From Nostoc sp. S13 (lineage in GTDB: Bacteria; Cyanobacteriota; Cyanobacteriia; Cyanobacteriales; Nostocaceae): a stretch of 37,850 nt of DNA. The DNA lies in NCBI RefSeq assembly GCF_029379315.1, contig NZ_JAQYWQ010000071.1, positions 1-37,850 on the forward strand, in the 5' to 3' direction. Position numbers and translations under genes: made by a program. Shown one piece after another: positions 31,432 to 37,850 of this stretch. Each line of letters starts with the position of its first letter. Position 1 is the stretch's first letter. Under the pieces are notes generated by a model. It did not search any database. It saw only the letters and a list, made by a program, of their open reading frames with translations, and was not told the DNA's origin.

Positions 31432-31731
31432 TTAGTCCTCTAATGCTTGAATTAAAGAGATAAACCGATCTACCGTTTGTGTTAGTTGGTTGATTTTTTG
31501 CAGTGAATCATGCTGAGATTCAGCAAGAGTCTGTACAGCATCACACAACGCGACAATTTGATAGCCTTGCTGTTGCACCTGCTGTCCTTGTGCTTCGACT
31601 TGGATGCTGAGAGTCTCCAATCTTTCTGCAAGACGTTCAATTGTCTCAGTCGTAGAGAGTACTGCTTCTCCAATTTGCTCAACAATAGATTCTAAGCGAT
31701 TTATCTTTACTTCGACTCCTGCTGAAATCAT
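31432..31731 (-). CDS. Small coiled-coil protein
   Basis: A 99-residue protein, almost all helical with a strong heptad pattern of Ile/Leu/Val (INRLESIVEQIGEAVLSTTETIERLAERLETLSIQVE and so on to the end). No domain beyond coiled coil is recognised. Several cyanobacterial genomes carry short proteins of this type with tandem Gln-rich segments (EAQGQQVQQQGYQ), possibly oligomerising. ATG at 31731. No neighbour on the same strand within 1 kb. The function is unknown. Confidence 0.65.
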   Translation of the reverse strand: MISAGVEVKINRLESIVEQIGEAVLSTTETIERLAERLETLSIQVEAQGQQVQQQGYQIVALCDAVQTLAESQHDSLQKINQLTQTVDRFISLIQALED

Positions 31732-31788
31732 TTCTTTACACCCTATTTTTGAGAGAGCATCTTAGTCAAATTCCTAATACCAATTGAA

Positions 31789-31980
31789 TTGAAGAAGAAT
31801 ACATTCGTCAGAATACATTCGTCAGAATGCAATCAGTGGGGGATTCAGACCCGCCACTACGAAAGTTGACCACCAAATTTTCTTGTTTTGTGGGGGTCTT
31901 AAACGGCGTTTATTCATCCACCAGTCGCACAAAATACCCAAATGAATTCTGGCGACTGGCACCTTTATTCTGTTTGATAA
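31789..31980 (-). mobile_element. ~190-bp dispersed repeat, copy B
   Basis: Reverse complement of the unit at 22073-22258, with the same landmarks in reverse order. It contains an extra copy of ATACATTCGTCAGA (a 14-bp duplication at about 31799-31826) compared with copy A, where the matching position instead reads TTCTGAGTTCTGAATTC. Confidence 0.8.
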
Positions 31981-32076
31981 TTAATTCCAGTAAAAACATT
32001 AGATAACACTCTCATTCCAATAATATGTGTGATTTTGTTATTTGATGCTTATACCGAATGTTGTGTTTAGCTACTT

Positions 32077-32216
32077 ATATAGCAGTCTATGGATGCAACA
32101 CATGCTAGGGGCACAGCAATGCTGTACCCCTACAAGTGATACGCCAGTTCGCCCAAGTCGGGAGACCCGCCCACGCGACTGGCTCCTGTATTCCATACAA
32201 TTGAGAACCGCTATAA
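32077..32216. mobile_element. MITE with TATAGC ends, copy 2
   Basis: A ~140-bp unit starting TATATAGCAGTCTATGGATG and ending in the reverse complement of TTATAGCGGTTCTCAATTGT. It is related to the element at 22533-22670 in its TATAGC..TTCTC ends, but with a different interior (GGGGCACAGC..GCTGTACCCC and CCAGTCGC-type hairpins). Confidence 0.7.
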
Positions 32217-32729
32217 GTAATTAATTGATTGCAATTTTTAATCAAGATTCTTCACCAGATATTACATATCTAAAATCATTAGTCACCCCTCCCAAGATAT
32301 AGTTAAGGAAAATTAACTTCAATTTATACAAAGTTGTACTTCCCAAAAACTCAACCAAAATTAAGTAAAGGTAGAGTTAAAATTGATACTGTTAATTTAG
32401 CTAATTTTCTAGTCTAATTAAGTCCCAGTAATTATATCCTTGTTGCTTAACATTTGGCTCTAGAATTCACTAAACACTAGTAACAAACATTTACCTAAGT
32501 GTGATTTATCCAAACTAGGAATTGCAATTTACTCCTAGCAGTTCAGTACAGCCGAAATTTAAGCGTTACTTGGACATTCGGGGAGATCGTAACAATATTA
32601 ATCTTATGATTATTGTTTGTGTGATCGCGATCAAAATAAAATTGCTGATCTAGTCACAATTCTCAAGCTTTTGAAATCTGGTAAAGTTTCAGTAGCCGTG
32701 AACATTAATTTTAAAAAAAGGAGAAAAAT

Positions 32730-33353
32730 ATGCAGTTTCTCAAAATTGTTCTTGTCGCTCTCGTGTTGATGGTGAACCTGCTAATTGCTCAACCTTCTTG
32801 GGCAGGCAAGGATTTTACTAAGGGGGCTGACTATGCTGAGGTAACTCAGGCGCTCAATCAACTTCTAACTCTAAAGGATACACCAGAGCAAGCTGGGTAT
32901 ACACCTGAGCAATTCCAGCAGCGACTGGCACAATTGCAGCTTCAGAAAAATGTTATAGAAACAGCTAGGAAGCGGGCGCAGTGCCGCAATGAAACTGGAA
33001 AGACGTTGGCTGTCTATGCCAATAAACCCAAAAAATCTCCAACCCAACTCTACTTCCTGGGTGCAGGAAAAATCACGGATGATGATTGGGATTGCGATGG
33101 CATTTACTTACCCGCAGGTTCTCAAGTGGTTCTAGGCCCGAGCGCTCAACCACAAGAACTGACCGAACCAATCGCCGTCAAGTTTGTCGATGGTACACAG
33201 TCTATTGCTAGAAGCAATCCAGCCACTGGTGTAATTGAATTGAATGTTGAACCTGCCAAAGTATTCAAAGCGGGTGAGAGTAGCTGGTTGCTGCCGACTT
33301 TATCCCAAGCAGATATCGATGTGCATATTCCCACCCCAGAACTCATTGACTAA
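32730..33353 (+). CDS. Secreted hypothetical protein
   Basis: A 207-residue protein with a clear signal peptide at 1-25 (FLKIVLVALVLMVNLLIAQPSWA, cleaved after SWA) and a good AAGGAG ribosome-binding site. The mature protein has a helical N-terminal half with many Gln (about 35-85), then a beta-rich half. Two Cys at about 90 (AQCRNETG) and 114 (WDCDG) could form a disulfide in the lumen or periplasm. No family name is recognised. It is followed after 24 bases by the PAP/fibrillin gene on the same strand, so the two may be co-transcribed. Confidence 0.75.
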   Translation: MQFLKIVLVALVLMVNLLIAQPSWAGKDFTKGADYAEVTQALNQLLTLKDTPEQAGYTPEQFQQRLAQLQLQKNVIETARKRAQCRNETGKTLAVYANKPKKSPTQLYFLGAGKITDDDWDCDGIYLPAGSQVVLGPSAQPQELTEPIAVKFVDGTQSIARSNPATGVIELNVEPAKVFKAGESSWLLPTLSQADIDVHIPTPELID

Positions 33354-33377
33354 TATCATCTAGATACTTGAACTTTT

Positions 33378-34094
33378 ATGCACTTCCCACATAAAAGTTC
33401 AACTAAAGTAATAGAATATGTAAAGCAAAATCTTCAACCATTGAACAATCAACTTTTAATTAAGGAAAAATTACAAGCCAAGCTTGAGAAGATTCAAACC
33501 AAAAGCGATGGCTCTCCCGTTACCGATTTGCAGCTAGACAAAACCTTAGCCGAAGAAATTGAACAATTGACGACGGAATTAGAGAGTGTCAATCCTAATC
33601 TCAATCCTCTTCTCTACGCTACTTCTTTGCTGGAGGGAGCTTGGCAACTGCAATACTCCACAGCGAGAGAAATCCGTTCTTTAATTTCTCTCCCATTGGG
33701 ATTAAAACTGGGTAAAGTTTATCAAGTAATTGATGTTGCAAATAAATTATTTTTCAATCTAGCTAAAGTTAAACATTCTCTAGGGCTAGTTTCGGGATAT
33801 GTCAAGGTGACAGCTAGCTTTGAGCCAGCCAAAGAAGATTTAGAGCCTCCAGCGAACAAACGGATCAACGTCTATTTTGACAAACGCTACCTATCGATTG
33901 AGAAAATTGTTGGTATTAATACTCCCCAATTCAACCCATTTAAGGTTGTCCCAGCTAATAATCCTACTAACAGAACTGCTACACTAGACATTACTTACTT
34001 AGATGAAACCTTAAGAATTGGACGCGGAGGAGATGGAAGTTTATTCATTCTTAGTAAATCCGATGATTTACCTGACTTCACCTCCTCAATTTAA
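33378..34094 (+). CDS. PAP/fibrillin family protein
   Basis: A 238-residue plastid-lipid-associated/fibrillin family protein. Cyanobacterial and chloroplast members bind lipids at thylakoids or plastoglobules and take part in photoprotection. Diagnostic stretches are LLEGAWQLQYSTAREIRSL at about 85-103, a central beta region with VKVTASF, and the ending TLDITYLDETLRIGRGGDGSLFIL at about 199-222. An N-terminal helical part (KVIEYVKQNLQPLNNQ) is also typical. No signal peptide is seen. The gene lies 24 bases after the secreted-protein gene and 18 bases before the MOSC-ATL gene, suggesting one transcript. Confidence 0.85.
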   Translation: MHFPHKSSTKVIEYVKQNLQPLNNQLLIKEKLQAKLEKIQTKSDGSPVTDLQLDKTLAEEIEQLTTELESVNPNLNPLLYATSLLEGAWQLQYSTAREIRSLISLPLGLKLGKVYQVIDVANKLFFNLAKVKHSLGLVSGYVKVTASFEPAKEDLEPPANKRINVYFDKRYLSIEKIVGINTPQFNPFKVVPANNPTNRTATLDITYLDETLRIGRGGDGSLFILSKSDDLPDFTSSI

Positions 34095-34112
34095 AATTGA
34101 TCGTGCCGTCGA

Positions 34113-34895
34113 ATGAATATGGCTCTCTCAATAATGCATCTTTTCACGAAGATAAAATCAGGTTCTGCGATGGTGGAGCTTAAAACATTAAATTTAAAAT
34201 TAGGTCATGGTATAGAAGGGGATATTAATGCCGATCCTATCAGTCCCAGGCAAGTTTTAATTGTGAGGTATGAAGATATTTTCGACTTATCAATTAAACC
34301 AGGAGAATTGCGAGAAAATATTGTGGTTACAGGTATAGAATTTGATAATTTTATCCCTGGCTCTTTGTTAACCTTTGAAAGTGGTGCAGCAATTCGTCTA
34401 ACTTTTCACTGCGAACCGTGTAAGCGAATAGCCCACTTGGTAGAATCATTAAAAAGCATTCAAGGTAAAAGAGGAATTTTAGGCGTAGTTATTAAATCAG
34501 GTAAAATCCAGGTTGGTAGTAATTTTCAGGTAAAAGCTGATAAATTTCCAGCATTATCTGAAAGTCCCTATGAACGATTCCTAAATTTTCTCATCAAAAT
34601 CCCCAGTGGGAAAGTAGTTACATATAAACAGATAATCAAAGGTATAGGAGTAGATAATAGCTATTTAAGAGCTATTCCTACATACCTGAAAAAAACTTCG
34701 GCGGCTGATTACCCGTTACATAGAATATTAGACTCTAAAGGTTATTTGATAACTTATGTGAACCAACAAAAAGATAAGTTAGAAACTGAAGGAGTTGAGG
34801 TTTTATCTGAGGCAGATTTATTAAGTAATTTAAACAAAAATTTTGTAAATTTGAAAGATTATTTATGGGAAGACTACACTCTATATCTAGAATAG
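34113..34895 (+). CDS. MOSC domain - alkyltransferase-like (MGMT-type) fusion
   Basis: A 260-residue two-domain protein. Residues ~20-140 are a MOSC domain, with GHGIEGDINADPISPRQVLI at 31-50, ENIVVTG at 68-74, HCEPCKRI at 99-106 with the conserved Cys100, and a closing GVVIKSGKIQVG. Residues ~150-230 match the DNA-binding domain of O6-alkylguanine-DNA alkyltransferases: IPSGKVVTYKQI at 163-174 with Tyr171, the finger Arg in LRAI at 186, and the active-site region PLHRILDSKG at 201-210. In true alkyltransferases that site reads PCHR; here Leu replaces Cys, so alkyl transfer is not possible and it is like ATL proteins, which flag lesions for repair. MOSC domains handle sulfur or molybdenum cofactor. 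The joint function is unknown. ATG at 34113 has no clear Shine-Dalgarno; Met at codon 3 or 8 could be the start. Confidence 0.82.
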   Translation: MNMALSIMHLFTKIKSGSAMVELKTLNLKLGHGIEGDINADPISPRQVLIVRYEDIFDLSIKPGELRENIVVTGIEFDNFIPGSLLTFESGAAIRLTFHCEPCKRIAHLVESLKSIQGKRGILGVVIKSGKIQVGSNFQVKADKFPALSESPYERFLNFLIKIPSGKVVTYKQIIKGIGVDNSYLRAIPTYLKKTSAADYPLHRILDSKGYLITYVNQQKDKLETEGVEVLSEADLLSNLNKNFVNLKDYLWEDYTLYLE

Positions 34896-34965
34896 ATATT
34901 ACTGTGATTTTCATAATATTTGCAATATTATTCCTGTATTTTGGAAGGTAAAATGCTTCGTTCCA

Positions 34966-35733
34966 TCAAGATGAGCCTTGATTTTTGATTTGTTTAGATG
35001 TAGCTTCCATAAAGTCGAGAAAAACTTTTATGAGCTTATGAATTCCCTCGCTACCTCCTGCAATTAAACCTCCTGTCAGCAATGCATCTAAACAACGGAA
35101 AATAACTACTTGGATGGGATTATCTAAATCAATAACTACAAGTGGCTCAATTGAGCGAATACCTATTGCGCTCATTAAAAGACCGAATAGAAGTGATGTC
35201 CATAGAGCAATTATTCGTGTATCAGATTTATAGGCTATTCTTTGGCGCTCTTTTTCATTTATATCATCCATTTGTGGCTTGAAGATTTTTAATGAATCTT
35301 GTTGATTTTGGGTAAAATTTTGGATGATTTGCTGTTCTAAACTCATTCCTTCAGGCGGTAGTCCACTGACTTGATTTGATTCCAAAGAAGGAAACTGTTT
35401 CTGTTGGACTTCCATCAGTCTGATTTTCTCAGATATTAGAGCCTTTTCTTGCTGAATACTAATCTCTAATTGCTCGATAAATGGCCCCCGCCAAGTAGTT
35501 ATAAAAACTTCTAAAGAACGCTCTAACAACAAAGAAATAAATAATAGTAATGTGAGTAACTGAATAATATCATTAACCCCAAATGGTTTTAAAACGAATG
35601 GTTTAGATGATAACCAAGTTGACAAAGTTACTACTAGAAAACTAATAATGATTAACACAATAAATAGAGGAGATTCTGGAGAAAGCTTTCGCAACGTATC
35701 TATACTCCTGTTTTGCGTCACAATATCTAACAC
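34966..35733 (-). CDS. Hypothetical multi-pass membrane protein
   Basis: A 255-residue protein starting at GTG. There are two hydrophobic helices at about 23-42 and 55-74, then a long charged, Gln-rich soluble or coiled-coil region at about 85-170 (QQEKALISEKIRLMEVQQKQF), then two more membrane segments at about 175-195 and 208-228, and a short amphipathic tail. No family is recognised. It is convergent with the MOSC-ATL gene and has no partner on its own strand. The layout (two helices, a soluble loop, two helices) is compatible with a membrane anchor or channel-like protein, but no function is claimed. Confidence 0.65.
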   Translation of the reverse strand: MLDIVTQNRSIDTLRKLSPESPLFIVLIIISFLVVTLSTWLSSKPFVLKPFGVNDIIQLLTLLLFISLLLERSLEVFITTWRGPFIEQLEISIQQEKALISEKIRLMEVQQKQFPSLESNQVSGLPPEGMSLEQQIIQNFTQNQQDSLKIFKPQMDDINEKERQRIAYKSDTRIIALWTSLLFGLLMSAIGIRSIEPLVVIDLDNPIQVVIFRCLDALLTGGLIAGGSEGIHKLIKVFLDFMEATSKQIKNQGSS

Positions 35734-36077
35734 AGCCTGAAGGTGAGAACTACACCTGCTGAGTAACTTAACAACGTTAATTTGATAGAACAGTAAATAA
35801 TTTATTACCCGACCCTTTTTTTAAGAGTGTGATCGGCTACGGCACTGTGGAAGCGATGTTTTCAACGGGCTGTTCGGTGACGCACGTTGGTGGTAGAAGG
35901 GTAATCTGATGGTTCGTTACACCAAAGCCACGCTAGCCTAAAAGTATGCTATACAAGCATTCCAGCAGTATACGGCGTAAAGCTACTGTACATGGGGCGA
36001 TCGCGTCAAATAAAATAAATGCGGAATGCGAACCTACGTAATCTATTAAACTTGGGGATAAAAGTAACTTAATATAT
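35734..36077. other. Intergenic region with possible decayed coding sequence
   Basis: The stretch 35828-36010 is less AT-rich than its surroundings. One frame from 35910 gives short peptides broken by stops (MVRYTKATLA, stop, KYAIQAFQQYTA, stop). That looks like an old gene fragment, but no family is recognised. Nothing else is seen. Confidence 0.3.
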
Positions 36078-36542
36078 ATGCAGAAAATTCGGTTTGTGGA
36101 TTTATTTTCAGGAATAGGAGGAATTAGATTAGCCTTTGAACAGGCGGCTGATTCTTTAAATATAGAAAGTGAATGTGTTTTCAGCAGCGAAATCAATGCA
36201 GATGCTCAATTAGTTTATGAAAAAAACTTTGGTCAAAAAGCTTTAGGTGACATTCGATTAATTGATCAACTACCAGAACATGAATTTTTATTAGCTGGGT
36301 TTCCTTGCCAGTCTTTTTCTCATGCTGGCAAAAAAGCAGGGTTTGTCGATACACGAGGCACGCTATTTTTTGAAATAACCAGATTACTCGATACCTATAA
36401 ACCACAAGCTTTTATTTATGAAAATGTCCGAGGGCTTTATAGTCATGATCAAGGGCGAACCTTAGCAACAATTAAGTATGAAATTCAAAAAAGAGGTTAT
36501 AGTTTTCATGCTTTTTTACTCAACAGTGTTTCTAATTATTGA
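36078..36542 (+). pseudogene. C5-cytosine DNA methyltransferase, 3' truncated
   Basis: The 154 residues cover the N-terminal half of a DNA (cytosine-5) methyltransferase: motif I FSGIGG at 10-15, the catalytic loop (motif IV) AGFPCQSFS at 73-81 with Cys77, and motif VI ENVRGL at 115-120. It continues to HAFLLNS at 144-150, then stops after VSNY. Full enzymes are about 300-420 residues. Here the GVPQxRxR motif VIII, target-recognition domain and motifs IX and X are missing, so it should be inactive. The break coincides with the 3' end of the convergent Uma2 gene. No restriction enzyme gene is adjacent. Confidence 0.85.
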
Positions 36543-36919
36543 TAGTCAATAAATTTATCGCCTCTGTCAAAAGCTTCCGTGGATGGAGAAAGAATCTCAA
36601 TAATTAAACAGGGATAACGTTTAAAATATTCAAACTTTATATCTCTTTGGTCACAAGTAACTAGGATATCAGGATAATAGAAAATATTTAATGATTCAAT
36701 ACGAGCTTTCATATCTGTAGCGTAAAGGCGACAACTAGTACCGCGAACATGATTTCTCAGGAGGGCGATAAGATTAGTTGTAATTGTCACATGGGCATCA
36801 CTTGCTCCTGACATCGCATAGATTTGCCCTTGAATATATTCGTGTTTATTCAAGCTGGATTTTTCAGCTTCCAGGTATGCTTCTAAAGAAAGATCGGGGT
36901 GAAATTGGCTAAGAGTCAT
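36536..36919 (-). pseudogene. Uma2 family (PD-(D/E)XK-type) protein, 3' truncated
   Basis: A 127-residue Uma2-family protein (formerly DUF820), a restriction-endonuclease-like fold very common in cyanobacteria. Intact parts are KHEYIQGQIYAMSGAS at about 25-40, PDILVTCD at 83-90 with Asp84, and LIIEILSPSTEAFDRGDKFIDYQ with Glu108 and Lys122, so the nuclease-like core is kept. Family members usually run on to ~185-195 residues. Here a TAA follows DYQ. Reading on past that stop gives LETL, matching the usual DYxQLETLQEY, and then homology ends at about 36524. Both a C-to-T stop and a breakpoint therefore shorten it. ATG at 36919 (MTLSQF) is preferred to an upstream GTG at 36937. Confidence 0.8.
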
Positions 36920-36971
36920 AAGCAATTCAAAATTCACTCAATAAACAGAACAATATTTTTGGCAATTAATA

Positions 36972-37766
36972 TCAATCTTCTGCCCGCAATAACCAAAAGC
37001 CGCTATAAGTCATCCCGGAATCATCGGGTTGCACTAACAAAAAGTGCAATCCTCGGCTTTGCTGTTTCCGTTGTTCAAATGCTTGGGCTGCTGTTGTAAC
37101 TTCTGGATCTTCAAAAGTGGCAACAATCCACCTATCCACCAAGCCAGCTTCTAATATTAAGCCATCCGGTGCGCCAGATATGTAGTTTAACGCCACAGAA
37201 CGGACTTGCTGCAACCACCGTGCTAAACGCATCGATCGCCGTCCACCATAAATTACCACACCAGGGACGGGTACTGTTGATGCCAAACCGAAATTGATCG
37301 GTTTGAGATGTTCTGGTATGTGCAAAATGGGAATGGGGCGATCGCTAAATCTTGTTTCTACATCACTAGCTGCTAGAGTAGCAAAACGCCATTGTTCTCC
37401 CCAAAGGTTTTCTGATAATGGTGCTGGGGGCGGTTTATCCAGCACTGAGGGATATTGCTTTTCTTGTAACCACTGCTTCAACGCCAAAGTGTGACGGGTA
37501 GGTTCGACATTAATACCTAAATTGCGTCCAGCCGCCTCAATTAAACTTAGAGACTGAGGACGAAATACCTGAATCACATCTGGTAATTTGTCGCCAGATG
37601 CTAACTCAAATTGAGCCGCAACCCAATTAGAATTTGCTGCTGACTGGAGACAGGTAGCTTCATACTCAAAGCTGCGAGTTGCGTCACAAATCAACAACTC
37701 CCATAAAATTTGTCCAGATGCATCTTGTGAGGGACGACGATAAAAATCAGCCTGCCAAATTTTCAT
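36972..37766 (-). CDS. Tab2/Atab2 family RNA-binding protein
   Basis: A 264-residue protein of the Tab2 family (formerly DUF1092). In green algae and plants these proteins bind the leader of photosystem I psaB mRNA and activate its translation; cyanobacterial members are uncharacterised or have proposed roles in photosystem gene expression. The N-terminus MKIWQADFYRRP is the family hallmark, followed by WELLICD at about 22-28, LPDVIQVFRPQSLSLIEAAGRNLGI at about 61-85, and the late motif VVIYGGRRSMRLARWL at about 173-188. The start is set at MKIWQADF. The frame is open for 22 further codons through the heptamer repeat, which would add an artefactual MPNAQCPM peptide. Confidence 0.88.
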   Translation of the reverse strand: MKIWQADFYRRPSQDASGQILWELLICDATRSFEYEATCLQSAANSNWVAAQFELASGDKLPDVIQVFRPQSLSLIEAAGRNLGINVEPTRHTLALKQWLQEKQYPSVLDKPPPAPLSENLWGEQWRFATLAASDVETRFSDRPIPILHIPEHLKPINFGLASTVPVPGVVIYGGRRSMRLARWLQQVRSVALNYISGAPDGLILEAGLVDRWIVATFEDPEVTTAAQAFEQRKQQSRGLHFLLVQPDDSGMTYSGFWLLRAED

Positions 37767-37774
37767 AATTAAGT

Positions 37775-37850
37775 TTGCGGCATTGGGCATTGGGTATTGG
37801 GCATTGGGCATTGGGCATTGGGCATTGGGCATTGGGCATTGGGCATTGGG
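37775..37850. repeat. Heptamer tandem repeat (GGGCATT)n
   Basis: About ten copies of the 7-bp unit GGGCATT, one as GGGTATT, run to the window edge. The minus strand gives ATG in every unit and is open in all three frames, which explains the false N-terminal extension of the Tab2-like gene. The same unit occurs near 9721-9740. Confidence 0.9.

Larger units (their letters stand above)
31732..32729. other. Intergenic region with two repeat elements
   Basis: Nearly 1 kb without a gene. It holds the inverted copy of the ~190-bp repeat (31789-31980) and a TATAGC-ended MITE (32077-32216). From 32217 to 32729 no gene or repeat is seen; it is probably the promoter and leader of the secreted-protein gene at 32730, with an AAGGAG ribosome-binding site just before its ATG. 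Confidence 0.55.

Noticed and set aside
36078..36919. Working restriction-modification pair (methyltransferase plus Uma2 nuclease)
   Set aside because: Both are truncated, convergent and joined by a breakpoint, and Uma2 is not a usual partner.
37767..37832. 22-residue N-terminal extension of the Tab2-like protein
   Set aside because: Translation of the GGGCATT heptamer array; the family begins at MKIWQADF.

Overview
This window is chromosomal DNA of a filamentous, Nostoc-like (Nostocales) cyanobacterium. The evidence is: many HIP1-type GCGATCGC octamers inside genes; heptamer tandem repeats (STRR) of the kind known from Nostoc/Anabaena, including one inside the RNase P RNA gene; a high load of short inverted-repeat elements; and cyanobacterial or chloroplast-lineage genes (Psb32/TPM, Tab2-like, PAP/fibrillin, a stand-alone groEL with a CIRCE operator). 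No tRNA, rRNA operon, CRISPR array or intact transposase was seen.

Layout, left to right. 0-4 kb: thioredoxin (-) divergent from fabG (+), then a WecA/TagO-type glycosyl-phosphate transferase (-). 4-9 kb: groEL2 behind a perfect CIRCE, corA, an unknown cyanobacterial protein, and rnpB with its terminator. 9-12 kb: a divergent pair of small unknown genes (one SAP-like, one ribbon-helix-helix-like), rnc, and a Gfo/Idh/MocA oxidoreductase. 12-19 kb, signalling: a broken fasciclin gene, a receiver protein lacking its phospho-acceptor Asp, and a 1407-residue CheB-CheR-PAS-histidine kinase-receiver fusion. 19-25 kb: a 70-residue protein, an HTH-NACHT NTPase (candidate bacterial NLR-type defence protein), and a Cache-HAMP histidine kinase. 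25-31 kb: a RibD_C reductase, a FemAB/DUF482-like protein, a tandem duplication of TPR lipoprotein-like or secreted genes, a DUF4346 protein, psb32 and surE. 31-35 kb: a coiled-coil protein, then a tight three-gene run (secreted protein, PAP/fibrillin, MOSC-alkyltransferase-like fusion) and a membrane protein. 36-37.8 kb: a C5-cytosine methyltransferase and a Uma2 nuclease, both cut at one shared junction, then a Tab2-like gene.

The long gaps between genes hold at least ten short inverted-repeat elements (MITE-like). Three families occur twice within the window: a 91-bp element, a ~190-bp element in opposite orientations, and a TATAGC-ended family. One element sits in the upstream region of one TPR gene but not its tandem copy, so the two copies show an occupied and an empty site.

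The most interesting points are the MOSC-ATL fusion with a Leu in place of the alkyl-acceptor Cys, the HTH-NACHT gene, the receiver without its Asp, and the single breakpoint that truncates both the methyltransferase and the Uma2 gene. No clearly new multi-gene system could be established from sequence alone.
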